43,180 nt of DNA, taken from assembly GCA_900754525.1 (NCBI GenBank), contig CAAEDE010000048.1:1-43180 (forward strand). Reading direction: 5' to 3'. The notes under the pieces are model-generated. The model was not told the origin of the DNA and ran no database searches. It saw nothing but the letters and a program-made list of their open reading frames with translations. A program made the translations under genes and the position numbers. Shown piece after piece: positions 31,453 to 39,382 of the stretch. Origin of the DNA: an uncultured Collinsella sp. Lineage in GTDB: Bacteria; Actinomycetota; Coriobacteriia; Coriobacteriales; Coriobacteriaceae. Within the stretch, counting starts at the first letter, position 1; each line of letters starts with the position of its first letter.

Positions 31453-32306
31453 AAAACCCAATTATCGAAAGATAGACCATAGCTTGAATACTTGTCGCAC
31501 AGGTCCTTGACTGTGCCGTCCTCGTAGAGCGCCTTGAGCGACTCGGTCACGGCGTCGGCTGACTTGGTGTCGCCCTTCTTAAAGCCGACGGCGTAGTGCT
31601 CGCTGGACAGCGGCTCATCAAGCTGCGTATAAGCATCAGGCTTGGCGGCAAGCTGATACTGGGCAATCGAAAGGTCGCAAGCCGCGGCATCGACCGCGCC
31701 GCTCTCGAGCTGCATAAAGGCCGTGTTGTACTCGCCGATCGTGTCGAGCGTGGCAAACGTCGCCGCCAGATCCTTCTGGTCACCCTCGAGCACATCCTGC
31801 GCAGCGGAATCGGTCTGGGTAATCACGGTCTTGCCGGCAAGATCGTCCCAGCTCTTGATGCCCGCATCTTTCTTTACCACCAGCACCTGCTCGTTGAGCA
31901 TGTACGGCTCGGAGAACGTATAGTCGTCCTCGCGGCCCTCCATGGTAAAGCCGTTCCAGATGCAGTTGATGGCGCCCGAGTTAAGCAGCGTATCCTTGGC
32001 GTCCCAGTCGATGGCCTCGTATTTGACCTCCCAGCCCTGCTTATCGGCAACAGCCTTGGCAAGGTCGAGATCAAAGCCCGTGTACTCGCCATCGTCGCCC
32101 ACAAAGCCGTACGGAGGATAGGACTTATCGAAGCCCACCACGAGCTTCTTGGACTCCGCAGCACCCTTCACATCCTTGGCCGCGGCAGAGCCAGCAGCGG
32201 AGCCCTTGCCGGCACCACCACCGCAGCCTACCAGGCCAAGGCCTAGAACCGTAGCGAGCGAACCGGCTAGACCAACAAACTGACGACGAGACATATCGGT
32301 ATTCAT
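31446..32306 (-). CDS. Amino-acid ABC importer, substrate-binding lipoprotein
   Basis: A 286-residue family 3 solute-binding protein. The signal MNTDMSRRQFVGLAGSLAT has a twin-arginine motif (R7, R8) and ends at lipobox LVGC (C28), so a Tat-exported lipoprotein is predicted. The mature part starts with an Ala/Lys-rich spacer, then LVVGFDKSYPPYGFVGDDGEYTGFDLDLAKAVADKQG, the classic ligand-binding start, and later CIWNGFTMEGRED. The ATG at 32306 follows AAGGGGGA. First gene of the operon. The ligand is probably a polar or charged amino acid. Confidence 0.93.
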   Translation of the reverse strand: MNTDMSRRQFVGLAGSLATVLGLGLVGCGGGAGKGSAAGSAAAKDVKGAAESKKLVVGFDKSYPPYGFVGDDGEYTGFDLDLAKAVADKQGWEVKYEAIDWDAKDTLLNSGAINCIWNGFTMEGREDDYTFSEPYMLNEQVLVVKKDAGIKSWDDLAGKTVITQTDSAAQDVLEGDQKDLAATFATLDTIGEYNTAFMQLESGAVDAAACDLSIAQYQLAAKPDAYTQLDEPLSSEHYAVGFKKGDTKSADAVTESLKALYEDGTVKDLCDKYSSYGLSFDNWVLK

Positions 32307-32335
32307 GGTATTCCCCCTTGATGGCACTTTAGTTA

Positions 32336-32377
32336 GGTAAAGTGAGTCATGTAACGTTCAGAATCATACACTTTACC
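32336..32377. promoter_or_regulatory. 9-bp-arm operator dyad at the amino-acid ABC promoter
   Basis: GGTAAAGTG (32336-32344) and CACTTTACC (32369-32377) are perfect inverted copies, centres 33 bp (about three helical turns) apart. One arm lies in the promoter spacer, the other 12-20 bp past the predicted start, the layout of a repressor site. Confidence 0.6.
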
Positions 32378-32391
32378 TTGATAGAGTACAA
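32363..32391 (-). promoter_or_regulatory. Promoter of the amino-acid ABC operon
   Basis: On minus, TTGTAC (32386-32391) and TATGAT (32363-32368) with exactly 17 bp between, giving a leader of about 50 bases before the binding-protein ATG. Confidence 0.65.
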
Positions 32392-32397
32392 GGGAGG

Positions 32398-32548
32398 GTT
32401 TGCCCGGCGTGGGCGGGAAGCGGCGCGTAATTAAGTTTCCTGCTCTACAGTCCTGCGCAAGACGGAAAGCACATTAAGTGCTTTCCTTTGCGTGCGGAAC
32501 TCGCGATAAACTTAATTACGCGTCGCTTCCCGCCCACGCCGGGCAAAC
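32398..32548. repeat. 151-bp fold-back element with 41-bp inverted arms
   Basis: Arms 32398-32438 and 32508-32548 match inverted at 40 of 41 positions (outer end GTTTGCCCGGCGTGGGCGGG). The 69-bp centre holds an inner perfect hairpin, GGAAAGCAC-ATTAA-GTGCTTTCC (32464-32486), flanked by CGCAA/TTGCG. No target duplication is evident. The element separates two divergent genes and could be a miniature inverted-repeat element, a structured RNA or an insulator-like terminator. It fills most of the 349-bp gap between the binding-protein and rlmD genes. Confidence 0.85.
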
Positions 32549-32655
32549 ATCGTTGGACTTATCACTGACATGAAATGGGCGCTTGCATATCGTCTGCTAA
32601 CTTGGCACGGTACAATGCTTTCAGATTTCAATTTGTAAATTAGTGGGGTTAATTC

Positions 32656-34104
32656 ATGGCAGAATCTCGTGCGGAGCGTAAGGCTCGTCGTGCTTTGATC
32701 GAGGCGGCTGAGGGGTCAGAGGAGAAAAAATCTTCTCAGAAATCCAAGTCGTCTCAGGACGCAAAGGGTAAGTCGGCCAAGGGCAAGGCTAAGGCCAAGC
32801 GTCCCGGCTCTCGTCGGAACGAGGATAAGGCATCTCAGACTCGCTCCAAGCGCTCGCATAAAGATCGGGTTTCGTCTGCGCGTAAGGCTGTGGACCCCAA
32901 GTCTCCCTGTTCGATCATGAAAGCTTGCGGTGGGTGTACGGCGCTCAATCGTCCTTATAAGAAGCAGTTGGCAGCCAAGCAGGCCGCCATGGAGGAGCTT
33001 TTTGCTACCCTTTGCGAGCGCGAGGGCATTAGCGTCGACCCCATTCGCGGTATGGGCGTCACCCTGGGCGACCCGGGCAAATATCCTGCGCCGCGCGGTT
33101 TTCGCCATAAGGCCGCCACTCCCTTTGCTCCCGGTAAGGAGGGTGCTGTCCGTTGCGGTTTCTTTGAGCGCGGCACGCACAAGATCGTTGCCGTACCCGA
33201 GTGTCCTGTCGAGGCACCGGGTGCCCGTCAGATTCTCAACGGCATCGCACGCGAAGCTGAGCGGCTGCATATTCCCGCCTTTAATGAGGACAAGCATCTT
33301 GGTTTGCTTCGCTATGCCGTCGTCCGCTGCGGTTGGCGTACCGACCAGGTCATGGTCACGCTCGTGACCGCTCAGCGCGACTTGCCGCATGCGCAGGAGT
33401 TCTTTGAGGCTGTCGCCGCGCTCAATCCGCACATCGTCACCGTCGCCCAAAACATCAACGGACGTCCCGGCAACGCCATCCTCGGCGAGGAAACCCGCAT
33501 TGTATATGGCGCCGAGTGCATGCGCGACCAGCTGCTCGGCTGCGAGTTCGATATCTCCCCCACCGCGTTCTACCAGACCAACCCGCAGCAGACCGAGCTG
33601 CTCTATCAGCTCGCGATTGACGGCATGGACCTGCAGCAGGGCGACGTACTCATGGATGCCTATTGCGGTAGCGGAACTATCGGCCTGTGCGCAGCCAAAG
33701 CCGCCCAGGACAAGGGCGTCGGCATTATGCTGCTTGGCGTGGAGCGCAACCACGCCGGCATTGCCGACGCACGTCGTAATGCCGAGCTCAACGGCCTCAC
33801 CCGCAGCGCTTGGTTTATGGCTGACGATGCCACCGACTACATCCTAGATGCCGCCGACAACAACGAGCGGGTCGATGTCCTTTCCATCGATCCGCCGCGC
33901 GCCGGCTCTACCCCCGAGTTCCTCGAAGCTGCCTGCGCGCTTAAGCCGCGCCGCATCACCTATATCAGCTGCAACCCCGTGACTCAAGAGCGCGACCTGC
34001 ATCAGCTTCTCGACGGAGGCTATCGCCTGCTCAAGATCACGCCCGTCGACATGTTTCCTCACACCGACCACACCGAAACCGTAGCGGTCCTCGAACGCCG
34101 CTAA
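32656..34104 (+). CDS. rlmD: 23S rRNA (uracil-5-)-methyltransferase RlmD-like
   Basis: A 482-residue SAM-dependent RNA m5U methyltransferase of the RlmD/TrmA family. An 80-residue Lys/Ser-rich N-terminal extension replaces the usual TRAM domain, which is not visible. Cysteines C85, C91, C94 (CSIMKACGGC) and C183 (PECP) fit the iron-sulfur cluster site. The SAM domain (about 320-480) has DAYCGSGTIGL, SIDPPRAG and the catalytic nucleophile in ISCNPVTQERDL. GGGG precedes the ATG; TACAAT at 32611-32616 may be the -10 box. Which RNA it modifies is inferred from homology. Confidence 0.9.
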   Translation: MAESRAERKARRALIEAAEGSEEKKSSQKSKSSQDAKGKSAKGKAKAKRPGSRRNEDKASQTRSKRSHKDRVSSARKAVDPKSPCSIMKACGGCTALNRPYKKQLAAKQAAMEELFATLCEREGISVDPIRGMGVTLGDPGKYPAPRGFRHKAATPFAPGKEGAVRCGFFERGTHKIVAVPECPVEAPGARQILNGIAREAERLHIPAFNEDKHLGLLRYAVVRCGWRTDQVMVTLVTAQRDLPHAQEFFEAVAALNPHIVTVAQNINGRPGNAILGEETRIVYGAECMRDQLLGCEFDISPTAFYQTNPQQTELLYQLAIDGMDLQQGDVLMDAYCGSGTIGLCAAKAAQDKGVGIMLLGVERNHAGIADARRNAELNGLTRSAWFMADDATDYILDAADNNERVDVLSIDPPRAGSTPEFLEAACALKPRRITYISCNPVTQERDLHQLLDGGYRLLKITPVDMFPHTDHTETVAVLERR

Positions 34105-34132
34105 CCAACCTCAGTAGATTTTTGGGACAAGA

Positions 34133-34162
34133 AAGGGGGCGACCCGTCTGGGCCGCCCCCTT
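34133..34162. terminator. Bidirectional terminator between rlmD and the PHP gene
   Basis: AAGGGGGCG (34133-34141) pairs with CGCCCCCTT (34154-34162), with inner CCC/GGG. It lies between convergent genes, and the minus side carries TTCTTG. Confidence 0.75.
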
Positions 34163-34182
34163 CGCTTGGTTTATAAATTCCG

Positions 34183-35004
34183 CTACATCCCCTTGCACAG
34201 GTCGCACACGCCGGCTGCCGCCATCTCGCGCAGCAGCGTCTCGCGATCGCGCGTCACGATCAGATCCAACGGGAAGTGAATCTCGTCGAGCATCTTGCGA
34301 GCGTAATCGAGCTTACCAATTGCCATGCCAATGTGCGCATCGGTCGAAACGCCAATGCCCACGCCCAGCTCGGCGCAGCGCTCGGCGATCTTGCGGCATA
34401 CGGCCCAATGCTCAGTGTCGACACCGTGTTCAAGACTATGGTTGTTGATCTCAATAATCTTGTGCTTGGCCTTAGCTGCCAACAGCACCTCGTCGATATC
34501 GAACGGCACGCCCGAACGCCCCGTGTGACCCAGCATGAACACCTTGGGGTGCTCCAGGGCATTGATATACATCTCGGTCGTCTGGGCCAGCGTCGCGCCC
34601 TCGGCAATCTGCGGATTATGCACGCTTGCAACCAAATAATCCAAATTACGCGTAACCAAATCGAACAGCGAATGCTGACGGCTGTACGAATCGCCGGCAA
34701 TATCGAGCGTGACAAGAGTGTCCTCGCCAAACAGGCTTCCGTCCAGCGAAACGATATCGGCCTCGGCACCACGCAGCACCAGCACGCCGCTCCAAATGCG
34801 CGGCCAGATATCCTGGTTGATAAAGAACTGGTAACTGCGCAGGTCATTGGGGCAAGCCGTAACCATAGAGCTCAAATGGTCGGCAGATCCGAGCACCTGC
34901 AGGCCACGCTCTGCCGCCCAGTACACATTCTCCTCAATGGTCGAATATGCATGCGCAGAGAATATCGTATGGGTATGAATGTCACAAGAAAGCAGGTAGG
35001 GCAT
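34183..35004 (-). CDS. PHP-domain phosphoesterase (YcdX-like)
   Basis: A 273-residue metal-dependent phosphatase. The PHP motifs are visible: CDIHTHTIFSAHA (H10, H12), GSADHLS, EINNHSLEHG and GVSTDAHIG. Members of this subgroup hydrolyse phosphate monoesters with a trinuclear metal site; the natural substrate is unknown. AAGGAGACC precedes the ATG. A candidate promoter, TTTACG-18 bp-TACAAT, lies at 35042-35071 on minus. It is the gene after the aminotransferase, but 165 bp and a hairpin (35106-35136) separate them, so it is probably expressed alone. Confidence 0.9.
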   Translation of the reverse strand: MPYLLSCDIHTHTIFSAHAYSTIEENVYWAAERGLQVLGSADHLSSMVTACPNDLRSYQFFINQDIWPRIWSGVLVLRGAEADIVSLDGSLFGEDTLVTLDIAGDSYSRQHSLFDLVTRNLDYLVASVHNPQIAEGATLAQTTEMYINALEHPKVFMLGHTGRSGVPFDIDEVLLAAKAKHKIIEINNHSLEHGVDTEHWAVCRKIAERCAELGVGIGVSTDAHIGMAIGKLDYARKMLDEIHFPLDLIVTRDRETLLREMAAAGVCDLCKGM

Positions 35005-35105
35005 CAGGTCTCCTTATCTGGCACGGCCGTCGCTTATATTCATTGTACGCATAGCCTTCGATAGTCGTAAAACCACTCCATCCCAAAGACACAACGTCCA
35101 TGACA

Positions 35106-35136
35106 ACGGGGTCCGGCTTAACACCAAACCCCGTTT
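35106..35136 (-). terminator. Possible terminator behind the aminotransferase gene
   Basis: AACGGGG and CCCCGTT with further GG/CC pairs form a stem-loop 34 bp after the aminotransferase stop on minus. Only weak T content follows. Confidence 0.45.
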
Positions 35137-35169
35137 CACGTAAAACATTGTAGGCAGAGCGCTTTACTT

Positions 35170-36354
35170 TTAACGATACTCGTCCGCCAACTGTTTCCAA
35201 GCGGGTAGCGAATTGATAATCGTCTCGTAACTCACGCAATAGCCCAGGCGGAACCAGCCCGGCATACCAAAGCTGTCCGAGGGAACCGCAAGCAACTCAT
35301 ACTTCTTTGCGCGCTCGCAAAACGCATTCGCATCGGGCTCCAACGCTTTCACCCATAGGTAGAACGCGCCATCCGGCTCAACATAGGTGTAGCCATACTC
35401 CGCTAGTGCGTCGGTAAGCGCGGTGCGGTTGCGTGCATAGGCCTCAACGTCACTCGGCTCATCGATGCAGTCGATAATTACGCGCTGGAAGAGTGCCGGT
35501 GCGCATACAAAACCCAGCGTACGGGCAGCACCCGCAACAGCCGGCATCAGACGGGCAGCCTGCGGATTGGTGTTGGGAACCAAGATCCACCCCACGCGCT
35601 CACCCGGCAGCGACAGCGACTTGGAATACGAGTAGCACACGATGGTGTGCTCGTAGATCGAGGGCACCCAAGGCACCTCGGCACCGTACACGATTTCGCG
35701 GTACGGCTCATCCGAGATGAGCATAATCGGATTCTCGGGATCGCGCTGAGCGTTGGCCTCGCGCAGAACATTGGCCAGTCGCGTCAGCGTGTCGCGCGTA
35801 TATACGGCACCGGTCGGGTTGTTGGGAGAGTCGATGATGACGGCCGCCGTCTTATCGCTAATCGCCTTGAGCACGTTGTCCACGCTCAGCTGGAACGTAT
35901 CCTCATCGGCGAGCGCCTCAACACACGTACAGCCGGCCTTCTCAATCCAAACGCGATACTCCGGAAAGTATGGGGCGATAACAATAACCTCGTCGCCCGG
36001 GTTCGTAACGGCGTTGAGCGTGCAGGTGAGCGAAGCCGCGGCACCCACCGTCATAAAGACGTCTTTGCCCTCATAGTTCGTTCCAAAGCGGCGGTTGAGC
36101 GATTCGGCGACGGCTGCTCGACATTGCGGCAGGCCCGGAGCGGGGGTGTAGCCGTGCAACTGGTCACTCGGCAGCTCCAGGGCCTTCTTAATCGACTCAG
36201 CCACAGCAGCGGGCGCCGGAACACTCGGGTTGCCCAGCGAAAAATCGAATACGTTCTCCGCACCGATCTGTGCCTTGCGCTCAAGACCATAGCTAAAGAT
36301 CTCGCGAATGATGGAGCTTTCCGCACCGCGAGCATACATAGTTTCGTTGATCAT
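35170..36354 (-). CDS. PLP-dependent aminotransferase, class I/II
   Basis: A 394-residue fold-type I aminotransferase acting on aspartate, alanine or aromatic amino acids. It has the class pattern DFSLGNPSVPAP, GYTPAPGLPQCR, DSPNNPTGAVY, ISDEPYREIVY and the PLP lysine K245 in CYSYSKSLSLPGERVGW; the conserved Arg of FRLGYC binds the substrate carboxylate. The ATG at 36354 follows AGAGGGGAA; the frame runs on to 36495 through a hairpin repeat and is not used. Substrate specificity cannot be told. Confidence 0.92.
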   Translation of the reverse strand: MINETMYARGAESSIIREIFSYGLERKAQIGAENVFDFSLGNPSVPAPAAVAESIKKALELPSDQLHGYTPAPGLPQCRAAVAESLNRRFGTNYEGKDVFMTVGAAASLTCTLNAVTNPGDEVIVIAPYFPEYRVWIEKAGCTCVEALADEDTFQLSVDNVLKAISDKTAAVIIDSPNNPTGAVYTRDTLTRLANVLREANAQRDPENPIMLISDEPYREIVYGAEVPWVPSIYEHTIVCYSYSKSLSLPGERVGWILVPNTNPQAARLMPAVAGAARTLGFVCAPALFQRVIIDCIDEPSDVEAYARNRTALTDALAEYGYTYVEPDGAFYLWVKALEPDANAFCERAKKYELLAVPSDSFGMPGWFRLGYCVSYETIINSLPAWKQLADEYR

Positions 36355-36414
36355 CTGTTCCCCTCTCGCATAGGCGCTATTGTACGCTTTAGCCGAGCAA
36401 AGTGCCGCAGCAAT

Positions 36415-36474
36415 GTTGATTGGGGACAGACTTAAATGCGTGAAAACGCTCATTTTAGTCTGTCCCCAATCAAC
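36415..36474. repeat. 60-bp palindromic repeat with GGGGACAGACT arms
   Basis: GTTGATTGGGGACAGACT (36415-36432) is perfectly inverted at 36457-36474. The centre is nearly palindromic too (AAATGCG / CGCTCATTT with a GAAAA turn). It shares the word GGGACAG with the hairpins at 12944 and elsewhere but places it in the stem, so it may be another family. It lies between the ftsH terminator and the aminotransferase start. Confidence 0.8.
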
Positions 36475-36499
36475 AGACGGCCCCATATCGCTCAAAAGA

Positions 36500-36533
36500 A
36501 AAAGCCTCCGCAGGTTTCCCCGCGGAGGCTTTT
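36500..36533 (-). terminator. Terminator behind ftsH
   Basis: AAAAGCCTCCGC (36500-36511) pairs perfectly with GCGGAGGCTTTT (36522-36533); on minus it runs into TTTTTC. It lies 11 bp after the ftsH stop. Confidence 0.88.
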
Positions 36534-36543
36534 GCCACAGAGG

Positions 36544-38685
36544 CTATTTGTCGGCGTCGGTGTCGGCATCGGCACCGACGACGGCATGGTCATCGTCAGC
36601 ATCATCGGATGCGGCTTCGGCATCCTCCTGCATGGCCGCCTGCGCAAAGGCCGCGGCATCAGCCGCCAGCTCCTCCTCGCTCATGCGAGGCGCGCGCTTC
36701 TTGGTCGGCATGCCGGCCGCCTTGGCATTGCGCTCCTCCTTGGCCGCCAGGATATCGCCCTCGCGCTCAAGGTAGGCATTCCACTCGTTGTCGAGCAGGG
36801 CGTTCACGGCGTCGCCTTCGACGGTCTCGCGCTCAAGCAGCACCTTCGCCATCAGATCGAGCTGATCGCGACGGGCATCCAAAATCTCGACCGCACGACG
36901 ATGGGCTTCGCGCATGATGCGCTGAACCTCGATATCGATGCGGCGTGCCGTCTCCTCGGAGTAATCCTGGTGATCGGCGTAATCGCGACCGAGGAACACC
37001 TGATGTTGCGCCTCGCCAAACACTTGCGTGCCCAGCTCCTCGCTCATGCCCAGGCGCGTAACCATCTCGCGCGCCATCTTGGTCGCACGCTCCAGGTCGT
37101 TGCTCGCGCCCGACGTGATGTCATCGCACATGAGCTCCTCGGCAACGCGACCGCCCAAGAACACGGCAAGCTCGTCGAGCATCTCGTTCTTGGTCTTAAG
37201 GAAGTGGTCCTCCTGCGGAAGCTGCAGCGTGTAGCCCAGGGCCTGACCGCGGCTGACGATCGAGATCTTATGAACCGGATCGGAGTGCTCCAGGATGTGG
37301 CCCACCAAAGCGTGACCGCTCTCGTGGTAGGCAATCGTGGTGCGCTCGGCCTCGGTCATCACGCGACCCTTGCGTTGCGGTCCGGCAATCACGCGCTCCA
37401 TCGATTCCTCGACCTCGTCCATCGAGATCACGGAACGATGACGGCGAGCGGCCAGCAGCGCAGACTCGTTGAGCAGGTTCGCCAAATCGGCACCAGTAAA
37501 GCCAACGGTCATCTGGGCGAGCTTCTCAAACTTAACGTCCTCGTCCATCGGCTTGTTCTCGGCGTGCACGCGCAAGATCTGCTCGCGGCCCTTCACGTCC
37601 GGACGGTCAACCGTAACCTGACGGTCAAAACGGCCGGGACGTAGCAGCGCGGGATCCAGAATGTCGGGGCGGTTGGTGGCGGCGATCAGGATGACCGACT
37701 CGCTCTCCTCAAAACCGTCCATCTCGACCAGCAGCTGGTTGAGCGTCTGCTCGCGCTCGTCGTGACCGCCGCCCAAGCCGGCTCCGCGCTGACGTCCCAC
37801 AGCATCGATCTCATCGATGAAGATGATCGACGGGGCCTGGGACTTGGCCTCCTTAAAGAGGTCGCGCACGCGGCTGGCGCCGACGCCCACGAACATCTCG
37901 ACAAAGTCAGAGCCCGAGATGCTAAAGAACGGCACGCCCGCCTCACCGGCAACGGCCTTGGCCAGCAGCGTCTTACCGGTACCCGGAGGGCCAACCAGCA
38001 ACACGCCACGCGGGATCTTGGCGCCCAGCTTGCGATAGCGATCCGGATCGCTCAAAAAGTCACGGATCTCCTCGAGCTCCTCGACTGCCTCGTCCACGCC
38101 GGCAACGTCTTCAAACTTGACCTTGGGGCGTGTGGCCTCGTTGGTCTTGGCGTTGGTCTTGTCAAACTGCATGTTCCTGTTGTTGGCGCCCATCATCTGG
38201 CGCATAAAGTAGAACATGATGGCGATAAGGGCGATCGTCGGAAGCACACTCATCGCCAAGTCGCCCCAAAAATCGGGATCGTTGGTGTTGACGATGTACT
38301 TGGTATCGGGGTGCTCCGCCATGAGCTCGGCAAGCGAATCGGAGCCGACATAGGTCGAGGAGAAGCTCTTGAGCTCGCTCGTATCGCCCTTGTCCTTCTT
38401 CGTCTTCCAGTAATGACCCGTCACGCTTCCGTCTTGAACCGTATAGGTCAGATCTTCGACGCGATCCTGCTTGATGGCGCTCACCATCTCGCTCGTCGCG
38501 AGCTTAACGGTATTGCTGGAATTGGCAAAGCCGGAGCCCATGTTAAAGAAGGCGTAGCCCAGAAGCGCGCAAGCCAAAATAAAATACAGCCAGCCCGTAC
38601 GCGTGGGCTTCTTGCCTCCGGGCATCCCCGGGATCTTTGGGTCCCGGGGAGTCTGGGAATTGTTGTCGTTACGGTCGTCGGGCAT
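36544..38685 (-). CDS. ftsH: ATP-dependent zinc metalloprotease FtsH
   Basis: A 713-residue membrane protease that degrades misfolded membrane and selected soluble proteins as a hexamer. Membrane helices at about 31-48 and 142-165 flank an extracytoplasmic domain. The AAA+ domain has Walker A GPPGTGKT (232-239), pore motif ISGSDFVEMFVGVGASR, Walker B IIFIDEID and SRH ATNRPDILDPALLRPGRFD. The zinc site is HESGHALVGH. The last 30 residues are an Asp/Ala-rich acidic tail. The ATG lies one base past the hpt stop, and GGAGG sits inside the hpt end, so translation is coupled. Confidence 0.97.
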   Translation of the reverse strand: MPDDRNDNNSQTPRDPKIPGMPGGKKPTRTGWLYFILACALLGYAFFNMGSGFANSSNTVKLATSEMVSAIKQDRVEDLTYTVQDGSVTGHYWKTKKDKGDTSELKSFSSTYVGSDSLAELMAEHPDTKYIVNTNDPDFWGDLAMSVLPTIALIAIMFYFMRQMMGANNRNMQFDKTNAKTNEATRPKVKFEDVAGVDEAVEELEEIRDFLSDPDRYRKLGAKIPRGVLLVGPPGTGKTLLAKAVAGEAGVPFFSISGSDFVEMFVGVGASRVRDLFKEAKSQAPSIIFIDEIDAVGRQRGAGLGGGHDEREQTLNQLLVEMDGFEESESVILIAATNRPDILDPALLRPGRFDRQVTVDRPDVKGREQILRVHAENKPMDEDVKFEKLAQMTVGFTGADLANLLNESALLAARRHRSVISMDEVEESMERVIAGPQRKGRVMTEAERTTIAYHESGHALVGHILEHSDPVHKISIVSRGQALGYTLQLPQEDHFLKTKNEMLDELAVFLGGRVAEELMCDDITSGASNDLERATKMAREMVTRLGMSEELGTQVFGEAQHQVFLGRDYADHQDYSEETARRIDIEVQRIMREAHRRAVEILDARRDQLDLMAKVLLERETVEGDAVNALLDNEWNAYLEREGDILAAKEERNAKAAGMPTKKRAPRMSEEELAADAAAFAQAAMQEDAEAASDDADDDHAVVGADADTDADK

Positions 38686-38686
38686 C

Positions 38687-39235
38687 TTACGAATAAACCT
38701 CCGGTTTCAAAATGCCCAGATACGGAAGGTTGCGATAGCGCTCGGCATAGTCGAGGCCGTAGCCCACCACAAAGGCATCGGGGCAATGGGTTCCAACATA
38801 CTTGGGCGTGATGGCCGAGACGCGGTCCTCAACGTCCTTCCACAGGAAGGCGGCGACCTCCAGAGAAGCGGGCTTGCGGCTCTCGAGGTTCTTCATCAGA
38901 TACTTGAGCGTCAGGCCCGAGTCCAGAATGTCCTCGACGATCAGCACGTCGCGACCGCGGATGTCGATATCCAGGTCCTTAATGATACGCACGATACCCG
39001 AGGACTTCACACCGTCGCCATAGCTCGAAACAGCCATGAAATCGATGTTGGTCGGCAGCTCGATCTTACGCATCAGGTCGCCCATAAAGACCACGGCGCC
39101 GCGCAGGACCGCAATCAGCACCAGATCCTTACCCGCGTAGTCGCGAGTAATCTGCTCGCCTAGGCGAGAGACGATACCGTCGATATCCTCCTGCGTGAAC
39201 AGAACCTTCTCGATATCCGGATGTTGAGAAGCCAT
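38687..39235 (-). CDS. hpt: Hypoxanthine phosphoribosyltransferase
   Basis: A 182-residue purine salvage enzyme that joins hypoxanthine or guanine with PRPP. The PRPP loop reads VLIVEDILDSGLTL, the early loop LRGAVVFMGDL, and KYVGTHCPDAFVVGYGLDY holds the purine-binding part. AAAGGG precedes the ATG. It is placed between tilS and ftsH, an order conserved in many Gram-positive bacteria. Confidence 0.96.
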   Translation of the reverse strand: MASQHPDIEKVLFTQEDIDGIVSRLGEQITRDYAGKDLVLIAVLRGAVVFMGDLMRKIELPTNIDFMAVSSYGDGVKSSGIVRIIKDLDIDIRGRDVLIVEDILDSGLTLKYLMKNLESRKPASLEVAAFLWKDVEDRVSAITPKYVGTHCPDAFVVGYGLDYAERYRNLPYLGILKPEVYS

Positions 39236-39291
39236 GACAACCCTTTCTTGTGCTTATCGCCCACACACCGCCGTATGGACGCGAACTACAC

Positions 39292-39331
39292 ATTCTAGCA
39301 GCGCACGGGGTAAATTTACCAGCCCGTGCGC
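39292..39331 (-). promoter_or_regulatory. Possible internal promoter and hairpin ahead of hpt-ftsH
   Basis: In the 147-bp gap after tilS, the minus strand has TGCTAGAAT (extended -10, 39292-39300). Directly upstream is a fold-back, GCGCACGGG/CCCGTGCGC (39301-39331) with the centre GGTAAATTTACC. The hairpin may end part of the tilS transcripts, with hpt and ftsH started anew. Confidence 0.35.
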
Positions 39332-39382
39332 CATCAGCGCGGGAATACCGTCAACGTCGCACAGAATAGCAGGCGTGGGACG

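Noticed and set aside
34982..35239. 85-codon minus-strand frame between the PHP and aminotransferase genes
   Set aside because: It overlaps the end of the aminotransferase in another frame, lacks a ribosome site and covers a hairpin and a promoter candidate.
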